Assembly (NCBI GenBank): GCA_003009755.1
Contig: PXUB01000043.1
Coordinates: 1 to 64,000, forward strand
Length of the DNA: 64,000 nt
Source: Thermoplasmatales archaeon SW_10_69_26
Lineage (GTDB): Archaea > Thermoplasmatota > SW-10-69-26
Direction: 5' to 3'
In this document: piece after piece, positions 1 to 9,022 of the stretch
Numbering within the stretch: position 1 is the stretch's first letter
How the letters are laid out: the number at the start of each line of letters is the position of its first letter
Made by a program: the position numbers and the translations under genes
The notes under the pieces: model-generated
Told to the model about the DNA's origin: nothing
What the model saw: only the letters and a program-made list of their open reading frames with translations
Database searches by the model: none

Positions 1-2
1 TC

Positions 3-164
3 TGCCAAGGGACGGTCTGGGCCGCGCAGAACACCACCGACGGCTGGCGCTCGGACGTCGTGTTGGAGACCGACCACCGGATCCCGTCGTTCGGCGTGGA
101 CGAGGCCGGCGAGGTGTCGATCGTCACGCACGATGGGACCGTGCAGCGGATCGTCGAGGGGTGA
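3..164 (+). CDS. C-terminal end of a PQQ-dehydrogenase-like beta-propeller protein (partial)
   Basis: Only the last 53 codons lie in the window, ending in TGA. The motif IPSFGVDEAGE followed by VSIVTHDG and a terminal QRIVEG resembles the last blade of glucose/sorbosone dehydrogenase-type propellers, which usually end with SFGEDEDGE and a short strand closing the ring. Codon use is GC-rich like most of the window and unlike the AT-richer cassette that follows on the other strand. The catalytic part is outside the window, so neither enzyme activity nor substrate can be judged. Confidence 0.55.
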   Translation, partial: CQGTVWAAQNTTDGWRSDVVLETDHRIPSFGVDEAGEVSIVTHDGTVQRIVEG

Positions 165-229
165 TAGTCCAGACTGGACTAATACTGGCCCCCTCAGGGG
201 ATCTTTCTCTCCTCGCCCCCGTGTCTGAG

Positions 230-1345
230 CTAATCTTGCCCCAGCTCACCCAGCTTTTGTTGGATCCCTTTAGGTCCATCTCCGCCGGGGACAGCGTCTT
301 CACCCACTCCCAGATGTTCCCGGCAGTAGAAATCAGCGAGGGCTCGACCGCACTCCTTCTGTACTTTCAGTTCATCCTTCCCTTTTTGATGATGTTGACG
401 GTGGCCGTAGAGCTGGGTTAGATAACGATACTCGACAACATAATCACTGCCGTCCTCCCGAGCTAGCCCGGCCGCTGACAGGAATTCTAACGCACTCCTC
501 ACCCAGGAAACACGCACTGCGTCCCCTTCGAGATACCAGTCATTTAGTCTGTCAGCCAGATCCTCTGGTGTTACGTCAACCTCCATGGTCTTCTGGGGGT
601 TTTGGAGGCGCCAAGTTTCGCGCTGTTCTTCGGTCAAAAGATCGTAGAAGATCCGCGTCCAAAGATGAACGGCCATATAGAGAGGGGGCGGCTCATCATT
701 ACAAAGAACCTCCTTGGCCTTCGTTTCAACGAAGTGCTTTGGATAGACCTCAATGGCTTCACGATCATTGACCAGGATTTTTTCTAAGCTCTTCTCCCTT
801 GGTAGAGTTTCATCTTGGAAGGAGGCATCCTGTCCTGGGACGATCCGGAAAACATAACGTGATTTGACTGAGGAGCTATCGTACGAGGCGTCCACTACAT
901 TTAGGGCTCCATCTAGGTCCACCCCGTTCTCCTCTACATATGAGACAATACGGTCCGTGATTTGGTAAGCTGCTCCTGGGTCGAAGAGGAGCAGAAGCAT
1001 GTCTTGACTCTCGGGGGTACCGAACTGGGTTTCAGACTGACGGAGAGACAGGGTTTGGTCATATTTAACCAGCTGCTCTATCTCCGTCTCTAGGCCCTTC
1101 TTGCTCTGTGGAAAGGTCCGTTTAATCTCCCCTATAATTCCATAACTGCCAAAGTTAATCGTGAAGTCAGGCGTTAGTCCAGTGTCTGGGTCCTCCGGGT
1201 AACGATCAAAATAGGCATCGTCTCCAAAGCTATAATTTATGAAGGATTGCCAGCAAGAGACTATATCGACCGTTTGATCATATTCACGAAAGGCCTTCCG
1301 GAGTTCGTCAACGCATGAATGGAAGGCCTCCGCTTCCTCCGGCAT
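230..1345 (-). CDS. PD-(D/E)XK nuclease-like protein, second gene of an AT-richer two-gene cassette
   Basis: 371 residues. Near residues 58-75 the chain reads TPDFTINFG then IIGEIKR, the PD...ExK arrangement of the PD-(D/E)XK nuclease superfamily, so an Mg-dependent DNA or RNA nuclease is a reasonable guess. The remainder, with an aromatic patch around YMAVHLWTRIFYDLL, is not recognised. It starts 5 bp after the end of the upstream 370-residue gene, so the two are probably cotranscribed and coupled. Base composition is clearly poorer in GC than its neighbours, a sign of recent transfer. Position next to thrS and pairing with an unknown partner would fit a defence or mobile cassette, but no known system is recognised. 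Confidence 0.7.
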   Translation of the reverse strand: MPEEAEAFHSCVDELRKAFREYDQTVDIVSCWQSFINYSFGDDAYFDRYPEDPDTGLTPDFTINFGSYGIIGEIKRTFPQSKKGLETEIEQLVKYDQTLSLRQSETQFGTPESQDMLLLLFDPGAAYQITDRIVSYVEENGVDLDGALNVVDASYDSSSVKSRYVFRIVPGQDASFQDETLPREKSLEKILVNDREAIEVYPKHFVETKAKEVLCNDEPPPLYMAVHLWTRIFYDLLTEEQRETWRLQNPQKTMEVDVTPEDLADRLNDWYLEGDAVRVSWVRSALEFLSAAGLAREDGSDYVVEYRYLTQLYGHRQHHQKGKDELKVQKECGRALADFYCREHLGVGEDAVPGGDGPKGIQQKLGELGQD

Positions 1346-1350
1346 GGTAA

Positions 1351-2463
1351 TCAGGCCGTGGAAAGGAAATCTTCCATTTCGTAATCTGAATGGTCTGGTT
1401 CTTCAACCGAGCCTTCTTGGAATTCCTTGAAGATCCCCTCCAGAAGTCTTGAGAAGGAGTAGAGGGACCCCTTGAAATTGGGGAGGATTGAAAGGCGGTC
1501 GCGGTCTGTCACAAAGACTTCGAATGATGACCCATCATTTAGATCCAGAAACGAAGCATGGAGATAGGGGTTCTCGTGGAAGACGGCAAGGGATCCGCGT
1601 GAAAGGGAAGAGAGGGCCTCTATGAGGCGCTGGTTGTCCCCCTCTTCTTCGAGCGCTGGTTGCTCAAATACAACCTCTATGGGCCGCGCTTCTTCTGAGG
1701 ATGCACTCCTTGCGCGGTTGCGAAGAAGGTCCGCCTTCTCCTGTGAGGCTGCCGCCAGTCGAGGGAGGAAAAGAGACTGTAGTAATGAGGCGTTCCCTCC
1801 GTAGAAATACGACGTGCCGTCCCGGGAAAGGAAGGCATGAAGGCTGTCCGGTCCCTCCAGGGTAAATTCGACCTTATCAACATACATCCGTTGCGCTTGA
1901 GCTGTGTTAAAGAGGTCTCTGAAGGGTCTCTTCTTGAAGGTAATCTCGCCTTCTTCGTCATGGGAATAGAGTACTGCTTTCTGGACCGTTAATTGCCCGT
2001 CTGCTTGATTCTCCAGTTCAGCGAGTAGCTCTCGGAGTTCCTCAGATGTAGAGTATGCTGGGGTCGCGTGGGGTCGATACTGGTCAAGGAAACGAATCAG
2101 ACCCTTTTCGAAGAAATCGCGGTCCTCGCTGGTAAATGCGGTCCAGATGTTGTCTTCTTGGTTTTTGAAGAATCCAAAATGTCCCTGGACGTACCGCTCT
2201 CCCCGGCGGAGATCCTCTCGCTTGATTGTGCGGATGAGTTCCACAGTATAAAGCCCTTCATGACTTTTGGTTGAGAGTTCGAAGCCTTTCGGTGTCCAAG
2301 ACTCTACCAGGTCGTCAAAAGGCCGGTCACAAGTGAAGGTTCGAAACCAAGACTTGTAATTTTTTTCTCTTTTGGCTAGCGCGGTAAACGCTCTCCATAT
2401 ATTCGCTTGATTGAGATCCTCAAGCTCCGGATTCAAATGCTGGAGGACCTCAAGCTCCCGCAT
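1351..2463 (-). CDS. Hypothetical protein, first gene of the AT-richer cassette
   Basis: 370 residues, ATG start, no signal peptide and no membrane segment visible. I do not recognise the family. The chain is mixed alpha/beta with many aromatic residues (KNYKSWFRTFTCDRPF, YFYGGNASLLQSLFLPRL) and an acidic C-terminus (EEPDHSDYEMEDF). It lies 75 bp downstream of thrS on the same strand and 5 bp before the nuclease-like gene, and shares that gene's low GC. The constant pairing suggested by the spacing makes it a candidate recognition or regulatory partner of the nuclease; this is inference from context only. Confidence 0.65.
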   Translation of the reverse strand: MRELEVLQHLNPELEDLNQANIWRAFTALAKREKNYKSWFRTFTCDRPFDDLVESWTPKGFELSTKSHEGLYTVELIRTIKREDLRRGERYVQGHFGFFKNQEDNIWTAFTSEDRDFFEKGLIRFLDQYRPHATPAYSTSEELRELLAELENQADGQLTVQKAVLYSHDEEGEITFKKRPFRDLFNTAQAQRMYVDKVEFTLEGPDSLHAFLSRDGTSYFYGGNASLLQSLFLPRLAAASQEKADLLRNRARSASSEEARPIEVVFEQPALEEEGDNQRLIEALSSLSRGSLAVFHENPYLHASFLDLNDGSSFEVFVTDRDRLSILPNFKGSLYSFSRLLEGIFKEFQEGSVEEPDHSDYEMEDFLSTA

Positions 2464-2538
2464 CTACGGGCCCTTTACTCGGTTATTCGGTATCATTCTA
2501 TGGGTGGACCGTGTGAACGTAGGTCGGCCACCTTTCGT

Positions 2539-4485
2539 TCAGGCGTGCTCGAGCCGTGGGACGGCGTTGGCCTGTGCCCGTCGGTTCTCGACCTCGTCGG
2601 CGAGCATCTCGGCGAAATCGGCGATGTCGACATCGTCCAGGGTGCGTTCCTCGTGGTCGCGCAGGCTGACCGTGCCGGCCTCGGCCTCGTCGTCGCCCAC
2701 GATCATCATGTAGGGCACGTTGTCGTCGTGGCCGCGGCGGATCTTGTTGCCGATCGTCTCCGAGCGGTCGGCCACCTCGACCCGGAACTCGCCCAGCTCG
2801 TCGGCGACCTCGTGGGCGTAGTCGACGTGGTCGTCGCTGATCGGCAGCACGCGGGCCTGCTCGGGGGCCAGCCAGGGCGGGAAGTTGCCGCCGAAGTGCT
2901 CGATGACGACGGCCATGAACCGCTCGAAGCTGCCCAGGAAGGCGCGGTGGATCATGATCGGGCGGTGGAACTCGTCGTCCTCGCCGCGATAGGTGAGATC
3001 CAGTCGCTCGGGCAGGTTGTAGTCGAGCTGGATCGTGGGGCCATCCCACTCGCGGCCGAGGGCGTCGACCATCTTCATGTCGATCTTGGGGCCGTAGAAG
3101 GCCGCGTCCTCGGGCTCGAGCTCCCAGTCGAGGTCGCTGTCCTCGAGCACCTGCCGCAGCGTGGCCTCGCTGTCCTCCCAGATCTCGTCGCTGCCGATGG
3201 ACTTGTCCGGGTTCTTCGTGGCCAGCGCGACGCGCGCCTCCATGTCGAACACGTCGAGGATGTGGATCGCGGTCTCCAGCAGCTGGGTGACCTCGTCCTC
3301 GATCTGGTCGGGCCGGCAGAAGACGTGCCCGTCGTCCTGCGTGAAGCCCCACACGCGCAACAGGCCGGACAGCTCGCCGTGCTGTTCCTTGCGGTAGACG
3401 GTCCCGTGCTCGCAGTAGCGGATCGGCAGGTCGCGGTAGCTGCGGGTCTCGCGGTCGTAGATGAGGGAGTGCGCCGGGCAGTTCATCGGCTTGAGCGCGA
3501 ACTCGCGCTCGCCCTGCTCCCAGTGGAACATGTCGTCGATGTAGTTCTCGTAGTGCCCGGTCTTCTGCCACAGCTCGGTCCGGTAGAGGTGGGGGCTGCG
3601 GACGTACTCGTGGCCGATCTCGGCGTTGATCTCCTCGGCGAAGCTCTCCAGCTCCCGGTAGATCGCGGTGCCCTCGGGCCCGAACAGCGGAAGGCCGGGG
3701 CCGACGAGCTCCTCGGTCTGGAAGATCCCCATCTCTTGGCCGATCTTGCGGTGGTCGCGCTCCTTGGCCTTGCGGCGCTTCTCGAGGAAGTCCTCCAGCT
3801 CGTCCTCGGTCGGGAACGCCGTCCCGTACACGCGGGTCAGGGTTTCCCGGTCCTCGTCACCGCGCCAGTAGGCGCTGGAGACCTGCAGGAGCTTGAAGGC
3901 GCCGATCTCGCCGGTCGAGGCGACGTGGGGTCCCTTGCACAGATCCTCGAACTCGGCCTGCTGGTAGAAGCTGACCTCCTCCTCGCCGGCCGCCTCGTTC
4001 TCGAGGATCTCCCGCTTGAACGGGTTGTCCTCGTAGTACTCCTCGGCCTCCGTGCGCTTCATGGAGAAGCGCTCGACCGGATGGTCGGCGTCGACGATGT
4101 CCGCCATCTCCTCCTCGATCCGGTCCAGGTCCTCGCGGTCGAGGTCGGCCTCGGCGATGTCGTAGTAGAAGCCCTCGTCGGTCCAGGGCCCGATCGTCAG
4201 CTTGGCCTCGGGGAAGTGCCGGAGAAGAGCTTGCGCGAAAGCGTGCGCGCACGTGTGGCGTAGCGCATCGAGGTACTCGTCGTCGCTTTCGGTGACGATC
4301 CGCAGCCGGCTCTCGTCCTGGACAGGCTCCTCCTTGGCGACGAGTTCACCGTCGAGCTCGCCGGCCACCGTGTCCCGGCCCAGGCCCTCGCCGATCTCGT
4401 AGGCGACGTCCTCGACCGTGGAACCCTCGGGGACCTCGAGCGTCGAATCGTCGGGTAGGCGGATCGTGATTGCCAAGGCGATCAC
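2539..4485 (-). CDS. thrS: Threonyl-tRNA synthetase (bacterial type)
   Basis: 648 residues from a GTG start; charges tRNA-Thr. Order of domains: TGS (about 5-65), N2 editing domain with HTCAHAF and the downstream CKGPHV motif, class II catalytic core with MNCPAHS (zinc Cys), [10 protein letters not shown] and a C-terminal HIGH-like zinc His region ([14 protein letters not shown]), then an anticodon-binding domain from about 545. Length is normal for the family. The presence of TGS plus the bacterial-type editing domain separates it from most archaeal ThrRS, which carry a DTD-like editing domain; haloarchaea and some relatives also have the bacterial type. It stands alone, followed by the AT-richer cassette. 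Confidence 0.95.
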   Translation of the reverse strand: MIALAITIRLPDDSTLEVPEGSTVEDVAYEIGEGLGRDTVAGELDGELVAKEEPVQDESRLRIVTESDDEYLDALRHTCAHAFAQALLRHFPEAKLTIGPWTDEGFYYDIAEADLDREDLDRIEEEMADIVDADHPVERFSMKRTEAEEYYEDNPFKREILENEAAGEEEVSFYQQAEFEDLCKGPHVASTGEIGAFKLLQVSSAYWRGDEDRETLTRVYGTAFPTEDELEDFLEKRRKAKERDHRKIGQEMGIFQTEELVGPGLPLFGPEGTAIYRELESFAEEINAEIGHEYVRSPHLYRTELWQKTGHYENYIDDMFHWEQGEREFALKPMNCPAHSLIYDRETRSYRDLPIRYCEHGTVYRKEQHGELSGLLRVWGFTQDDGHVFCRPDQIEDEVTQLLETAIHILDVFDMEARVALATKNPDKSIGSDEIWEDSEATLRQVLEDSDLDWELEPEDAAFYGPKIDMKMVDALGREWDGPTIQLDYNLPERLDLTYRGEDDEFHRPIMIHRAFLGSFERFMAVVIEHFGGNFPPWLAPEQARVLPISDDHVDYAHEVADELGEFRVEVADRSETIGNKIRRGHDDNVPYMMIVGDDEAEAGTVSLRDHEERTLDDVDIADFAEMLADEVENRRAQANAVPRLEHA

Positions 4486-4913
4486 CGCACCCCGCGTCGG
4501 GGCAGCCTCCCAGCACGCGGTCCGGGAAATAAACCATCGGGTCGGGGCCGGAGTCCGCTGGCGGGGCAGCCGGCAGCTCCTTGCCCGAACAGCCCGCTCG
4601 GCCGGCGATGAATCGCGTCCTGCTGGATGCCGAGTCCGACCCCTCCTGCGAGGTCCGCGATGGATGGATCCAGCCTCAGCGTGTCCCGGGTCGACGACGG
4701 GGGGCTGACCCCCTTCGAAGCCGGCGAGGTCCCCCGGCGCTGGGCCTGCTCGTGGGGGCTCGCGGGGCCGGGGATCCCCCGGCGGGCAGCTAAAAGCTGG
4801 CCGCGCGCTGCCTGTCCGAGGACCCCTGCCAGGTGCACGCCCACGGCGAGGCCCACGGAGGCTCGTTCCCAGTGGCTAGGCCCGCGGCTGGGACCGTCTT
4901 CCGGTGAAAGGGT
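4486..4913. other. Intergenic region between divergent thrS and ilvE
   Basis: About 430 bp with the same high GC as the coding regions. The ORFs in the track do not look like proteins. It must hold the thrS promoter. A small hairpin (CAGCT, AAA, AGCTG) and GC-rich inverted repeats around GGGGATCCCCC are visible near 4770-4805, but I see no tRNA, riboswitch or clear gene. Confidence 0.4.
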
Positions 4914-4919
4914 CTTAAG
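4914..4919 (+). promoter_or_regulatory. TATA-like box of ilvE
   Basis: CTTAAG lies about 33 bp before the chosen ATG at 4952. The same box at similar distance precedes the SPase and rtcB genes, so it is probably the TATA element of this organism. Confidence 0.5.
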
Positions 4920-4951
4920 CACCCAGGGTTTTGCCGTGGTCAAGAGCCACG

Positions 4952-5851
4952 ATGTCCGACTACCAAGTGTTCCTCAACGGCGAGTTCGTCCCCGAGGACG
5001 AGGCCAAGATCAGCGTCTTCGACCACGGCTTCCTGTACGGGGACGGATGCTTCGAGGGGATCCGCGCCTACGAGGGGAACGTGTTCAAGCTCGACGAGCA
5101 CTTGGATCGGTTCTACACCTCGGCCAAGGCGCTCGACCTCACGCCGCCCTACGAGCAGGCTGAGATGAAGGACCTCGTCCTCGAGGCCTGCCGGGTCAAC
5201 GAGCTCGAGGACGCCTACATCCGGCCGATCTACTCCCGCGGCGTCGGCGACCTCGGCCTCGACCCCCGCAAGTGCGACGAGGTCACGACGGTCATCATCG
5301 CCCGCGAGTTCCCCCGTCTGTACGGCCCCGAGCTCTACGAGGAGGGCCTCTCGATCGCGACCGTCTCCACGCGTCGCAACCCGCCCGAGTGCCTGTCGCC
5401 GAACATCAAGTCGATGAACTACCTCAACAACATCCTCGGCAAGATCGAGGCCAACCAGCTCGGCGTCGACGAGGGCCTCATGCTCGACACAAAGGGCTTC
5501 GTGAGCGAGGCCACCGCGGACAACTTCTTCATCGTGGACGACGGCGAGGTCGTCACGCCGCCCTACCACAACAGCCTGCGTGGCATCACCCGCCAGTCCG
5601 CCATGGACGTCGCCGAGCGCGAGGGCCTGCCGGTCACCGAGAAGCCGATCACGCAGTTCGACGTCTACGCCGCCGACGAGGCCTTCATGACGGGCACGGC
5701 GGCCGAGATCGCGCCGATCGTCGAGGTCGACGGCCGCGAGATCGGCGACGGCAACCCCGGCGAGATCACCAAGCAGCTCATGGACGCCTTCGAGAAGGTC
5801 ACCCGGACCGAGGGCACCCCGATCTACCCGAAGGAAACCGTCGAGGCCTAG
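4952..5851 (+). CDS. ilvE: Branched-chain amino acid aminotransferase (class IV, PLP)
   Basis: 299 residues. Catalyses the last transamination in Val/Leu/Ile synthesis, or the first step in their breakdown, with PLP. Motifs of fold-type IV aminotransferases are present: [17 protein letters not shown] near residue 20, the PLP lysine in [10 protein letters not shown] (about 155), EATADNFF and the phosphate-binding loop near GITRQSAM, plus the late [11 protein letters not shown] chose ATG 4952 over the TTG 21 bp upstream because [13 protein letters not shown] matches the usual start and the TATA box spacing fits. Ends in TAG. The next gene is on the other strand. Confidence 0.93.
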   Translation: MSDYQVFLNGEFVPEDEAKISVFDHGFLYGDGCFEGIRAYEGNVFKLDEHLDRFYTSAKALDLTPPYEQAEMKDLVLEACRVNELEDAYIRPIYSRGVGDLGLDPRKCDEVTTVIIAREFPRLYGPELYEEGLSIATVSTRRNPPECLSPNIKSMNYLNNILGKIEANQLGVDEGLMLDTKGFVSEATADNFFIVDDGEVVTPPYHNSLRGITRQSAMDVAEREGLPVTEKPITQFDVYAADEAFMTGTAAEIAPIVEVDGREIGDGNPGEITKQLMDAFEKVTRTEGTPIYPKETVEA

Positions 5852-6006
5852 CCGGTTCGCCGCCTTCGGGTAGCCAGCCCCCTCAGCCCAGGTCGCCTCA
5901 GCCACCGGCTCGCGGCGACCGAGCAGCATGGTCCCACGGCTGGGAGGTCCAGAGATGAGGAGAAGAGAGGCGAGGCCCGCGAGGGCCTCAATGGAGATCT
6001 CTCGGC

Positions 6007-6429
6007 CTACTGGCAGTGGCCGACGGTGACGCGGACCGAGGTCTCGCCGGCCTCGACCGTCTCGTCGACGAAGCACGGCGGCGGGATCGGCGAGCCCGTC
6101 GTCGCGAGCGTCACGTCGCAGTCGTCGGCGCCGGGAACCTCGCCGAAGCTGCAGGCAACCGGACCCACCTCACAGTTGGGCGGGTACTGCAGGTCGCAGA
6201 CCGGACCGGTCTCCGCCTCGCAGTCGTCCGCGGCGGGCGTGTGCCCGAAGTTGCAGTCGACCGGGCCGACGCTACACTGCGGAGGGTCCTGCAGGTCGCA
6301 GACCTCCTTCGCCTCGTCGCTGACGTCGACCGTCGCGTCCGTCGTCGGTTCGTCGACGGCGGCGGAGGCCGGGGTCACCATCAGTCCAAGCGCAACAACG
6401 ACTCCCAGGATCATAGCAGCCTTCTTCAT
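6007..6429 (-). CDS. Small secreted Cys-rich protein with a two-fold repeat
   Basis: 140 residues with a clear Sec signal peptide (MKKAAMILGVVVALGLM, cleavage near ASAAV). The mature part holds two copies of a unit of about 30 residues: VCDLQxPPxCxVGPVxCxFG then PxADDC, each with four Cys, followed by a shorter segment with two more Cys (PPPCFVD...VGHC). The even Cys count suggests disulphide-stabilised extracellular modules. I do not recognise the family. The intergenic space upstream contains GGAAACCTTTCC about 55 bp before the start, a possible promoter. Confidence 0.75.
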   Translation of the reverse strand: MKKAAMILGVVVALGLMVTPASAAVDEPTTDATVDVSDEAKEVCDLQDPPQCSVGPVDCNFGHTPAADDCEAETGPVCDLQYPPNCEVGPVACSFGEVPGADDCDVTLATTGSPIPPPCFVDETVEAGETSVRVTVGHCQ

Positions 6430-6563
6430 CTTCGATCACTGGAGCCCGTCAGGGCCCGGCCGGTGAATCCAGGCCGCCGGGGAAAGGTTTCCGCCTTGCC
6501 GCCACCGCCGGCCCGGTAACCCAAACGGCGAGGTTCTAAACGTGTCTCAGTTGGGGGGGGGGC

Positions 6564-7166
6564 TCAGAAGAACCAGAGGATGCCCTCGGTGCCGAAGGCC
6601 AACGCTGCCACGCGGATCATCGTGCCGCCGACGCTGGCCATGTAGGTGACGGGATCCGGCAGATCGATGAGCTTGCCGATCGCGATCCCGGAGAACGAGC
6701 CGGTCGTCGGGATCGGGATCGTGATGAACAGGGCCAGGCCGGGTCCGCTGGCCACACGCAACCAGGGGAACCGCTTCCAGAGGCTGTGGGCGCGTTCGCG
6801 GGTCTTCTCCACGCGACGTTCGACCCAGCCGAACCGGACCAGGTGGTCGATGTTCCAGACCCAGAACATCGTCAACCAGAGGTCGAAGTAAGTGACGAGG
6901 GCGATCACCCACAGCGGGTCGAGGCCGAGCAGCGAGACGCCGGCCAGCGGGCCCGCGTCGATCCCGCCCGGCACGAGGTAGATCGCGATGAAGGTGAACA
7001 CGTTGCGCCGCAGCTCGGGTTCCAGCGCCAGCAACAGCACCGCCACGCCCGCGAGCACGCCGGCGACGGGGAGCCCGATCTTGGACAGCGCCCGCCACCC
7101 GGTCGGCGGTTCGATCGGTTCCAAGCGGCCAAGCCGGCCGCGTTCGTCACCGTCGGTGGCGGACAC
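6564..7166 (-). CDS. Small multidrug-export-type integral membrane protein (Sm_multidrug_ex / COG2426)
   Basis: 200 residues with four to five hydrophobic segments. The signature is in the second half: FITIPIPTTGSFSGIAIG followed by a final helix with GGTMIRVAALAFG, as in the COG2426 family of putative small multi-drug export proteins; the name is historic and transport has not been generally shown. A soluble loop of charged residues (VERRVEKTRERAHSLWKRFPW) separates the halves. Start by ATG at 7166. A run of about ten G residues sits just after the stop (near 6552-6561). Confidence 0.65.
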   Translation of the reverse strand: MSATDGDERGRLGRLEPIEPPTGWRALSKIGLPVAGVLAGVAVLLLALEPELRRNVFTFIAIYLVPGGIDAGPLAGVSLLGLDPLWVIALVTYFDLWLTMFWVWNIDHLVRFGWVERRVEKTRERAHSLWKRFPWLRVASGPGLALFITIPIPTTGSFSGIAIGKLIDLPDPVTYMASVGGTMIRVAALAFGTEGILWFF

Positions 7167-7913
7167 GTGCGCTCACGTCCGGCAACGGCCCGATCCCTAA
7201 GGGCTTTCAGGCTGACGGTGGGCGTGGAGCCCAACAGGCCCCCCTGCGGTTTGGAGTGGGCCTGGGCGGGGGCGCGTCCGTCCCCACGTCCTTCCTCCCC
7301 CCCCCAACACACCTGCGCCCCCGCCCACCTCCCTTCGTTCGACTCTTGTACGGAACCGTACACGTCCGCTGGGGCAAACTTGAAGACGAACCGTGAGAAA
7401 GTAACGGTGCTGTCCGGCCCCGGTTGGCCGGCTTCCCACCACGTAGGCGGCCCGGGAGCCCTCTCGCCTCCCAAGCCTCCCAACAGCCTCCCAAGCCTCC
7501 TGACATGGCCCCTGGGCCGCCTCGACCCTTCCTTCTCACATCGACTCCCTCAGGGCTCCCATCGCGAGAACCTCGCCAGCGCGCGCTGGCGGTGTCGCGC
7601 TGCGTCGGAAGCCCGCAGGGGGATTCCTTCCTCGCGCTCCTTGCCAGCAGTGAAGATGGGCGGCGTCGATCTTGCGTGCCCGGCCTCGTCCAGTCGTTCG
7701 GGCGGGCCTCCTTCCTCGTCTGCTGGTCCCCGACGCCTCAGACTTGGTGCGGTGGACCCGCAACCTGGCTCGGTCCGCCCCCTCGGTCGTCGATGTTCGG
7801 CGGCCTCGCGACAGCCTCTCGATCGGGTATCCCTGCGGGCGCGATCGGTGCGCAGCCTGGCTCGGGGTTCGACCGTCCTGCATCAGCGGGCGGGGCCGGA
7901 AGGTATTTGTAGG
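7167..7913. other. Long non-coding region sharing short blocks with 32.69-33.30 kb
   Basis: About 750 bp with no credible gene; ORFs here are compositionally random. Blocks recur in the second large non-coding region: CTCGGTCCGCCCCCTCGGTCG with GATGTTCG, CTCCCTCAGGG with CGCGAG, and GCTCCTTGCCAGC. A perfect 18-bp palindrome (CGCCAGCGCGCGCTGGCG, 7574-7591) and a GTACGG/CCGTAC hairpin are present, as are pyrimidine-rich CCTCCCAAG repeats. It ends at the conserved unit at 7914. Probably a decayed or transcribed repeated element rather than a spacer. Confidence 0.45.
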
Positions 7914-7965
7914 GCGTATCGGCCGCTGTCTCGTAGACGATGATTGCTGCGGGGAGACCCGCGGT
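7914..7965 (+). repeat. Conserved intergenic unit, copy 1 (TATA-like box plus conserved start codon and hairpin)
   Basis: TATTTGTA is followed after about 17 nt by CCGCTGTCTCGTAGACG and then ATGATTGCTGCGGGGAGACC. The same string occurs at 33300 (+) and, diverged, at 42572 (-). The box lies about 26 nt before the ATG, the spacing of leaderless promoters elsewhere here. CTGCGGG and CCCGCGG can pair around a GAGA loop. Confidence 0.6.
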
Positions 7966-8047
7966 AGCCTCCTCTGCATCCCCGACACCCGCAGCCCAGT
8001 CTCTCGCTCGACAGCGTGGACTGGACTGTGGCCAGCCGATCCGGCGG

Positions 8048-8884
8048 TCAGGGTCCGTCCTCGCCGTCGTCGACGCGGGTCTGGGGCTCCTCGTTGGCGA
8101 GGAAGCGCGTGGTGGCCTCGACGAGCGGGTGCTGGCCCTGATCGAGAATCTCGACGTCGCTGAGCGAGGACAGGCCGGCGGCGCGGGCGTTGCGCTCGAG
8201 GCCGAGCTCGATGTCGCGGTCGAGCTGGAGCACGTAGGCGTCGAGGTTGCGTTTGTCCATGCGCAGGGCTGCGATCACGCGGTGGTGGCCGTCGACGAGG
8301 ATCGGCTGGGGTTCCTTGTCGATCACGAGGATCGGCTCGGCCAGGCCTCGCAGCAGCTCCAGCCGGCGGCCCTCGAGCTCGTCGCCGTAGATCCGCTTCT
8401 GCGTCGGCAACAGTCCCCGCACGGAGACGGGGCGCTCGACGACGTCGATGTCGACGTCGTAGAGGTTCTGGAGCGTGGTCCGCAGCTTCTCCATCTTGGA
8501 GGGCGTGACGCGCTCGATCTGACCGCGGATGACGTCCGTCGTCGAGATGACGCCGACCATCAGGCCTTGGTCGTCGACGACCGGTAGCTCCTTGACGCCC
8601 ATGCGGAAGAGGATCCGGGCGGCGTCGTCGAGGGACATCTCGGGGTGGGCGACGACCGTTCCCTTGGCGATCACGGAGCGCAGCGGCTTTTGCCGGTCCT
8701 CGAGGTGCCGCAACAGCTCCTTGGGGGTCACGAACCCGACGAGCCGACGGCCTTGGGCCACGGGGAGCCCGACGTGGCCCTCCCTCGTGATCCGCTCGAT
8801 GGCCTCGTCGACCGTCAGATCCGGGGACAGCGACACGACGTGCTCGGTCATGTAGTCCCGGACGCGCTCCTTCTCGGAGGCCAC
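8048..8884 (-). CDS. Two CBS domains fused to a ParB-like nucleotide-binding domain
   Basis: 278 residues from GTG at 8884; the longer ORF upstream is shadow, since ERVRDYMTEHVVSLSPD is the usual beginning of a CBS pair. CBS1 about 10-65 and CBS2 about 70-125 (SVIAKGTVVAHPE, VVDDQGLMVGVISTTDV) form a Bateman module that senses adenosyl ligands. From about residue 150 comes a ParB/sulfiredoxin-like part with ILVIDKEPQPILVDGHHR, the DGHHR motif being characteristic of this fold. Such CBS-ParB fusions occur in archaea with unknown role; the H-R motif may bind a nucleotide. It diverges from the wHTH-ligase operon. Confidence 0.8.
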   Translation of the reverse strand: MASEKERVRDYMTEHVVSLSPDLTVDEAIERITREGHVGLPVAQGRRLVGFVTPKELLRHLEDRQKPLRSVIAKGTVVAHPEMSLDDAARILFRMGVKELPVVDDQGLMVGVISTTDVIRGQIERVTPSKMEKLRTTLQNLYDVDIDVVERPVSVRGLLPTQKRIYGDELEGRRLELLRGLAEPILVIDKEPQPILVDGHHRVIAALRMDKRNLDAYVLQLDRDIELGLERNARAAGLSSLSDVEILDQGQHPLVEATTRFLANEEPQTRVDDGEDGP

Positions 8885-8978
8885 ACGAAGCCCAGCGGGC
8901 GTGCCCGGCAAGTGGCTTTCGCCTGCCGATGCCCGAGCGAAGAGGGGACGTTCCCCGGAGGACCACCCTTGGCGTAAA

Positions 8979-8987
8979 CTATATACA
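8979..8987 (+). promoter_or_regulatory. TATA box of the wHTH-ligase operon
   Basis: ACTATATAC, preceded by GCGTAA (possible BRE), lies about 36-44 bp before ATG 9023. It is the most classical TATA sequence in the window and should drive the three-gene operon. Confidence 0.6.
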
Positions 8988-9022
8988 CGATAGAGTACAA
9001 GTTCTGGGCAGCGGTGTAAAGG

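Noticed and set aside
2407-4263. 618-codon ORF opposite thrS
   Set aside because: It is the antisense shadow of thrS in GC-rich DNA; its translation is Val/Leu/Asp-rich low complexity with no domain.
7860-7880. tRNA T-arm (GGTTCGACC)
   Set aside because: No acceptor stem, D-arm or anticodon arm can be drawn around it.
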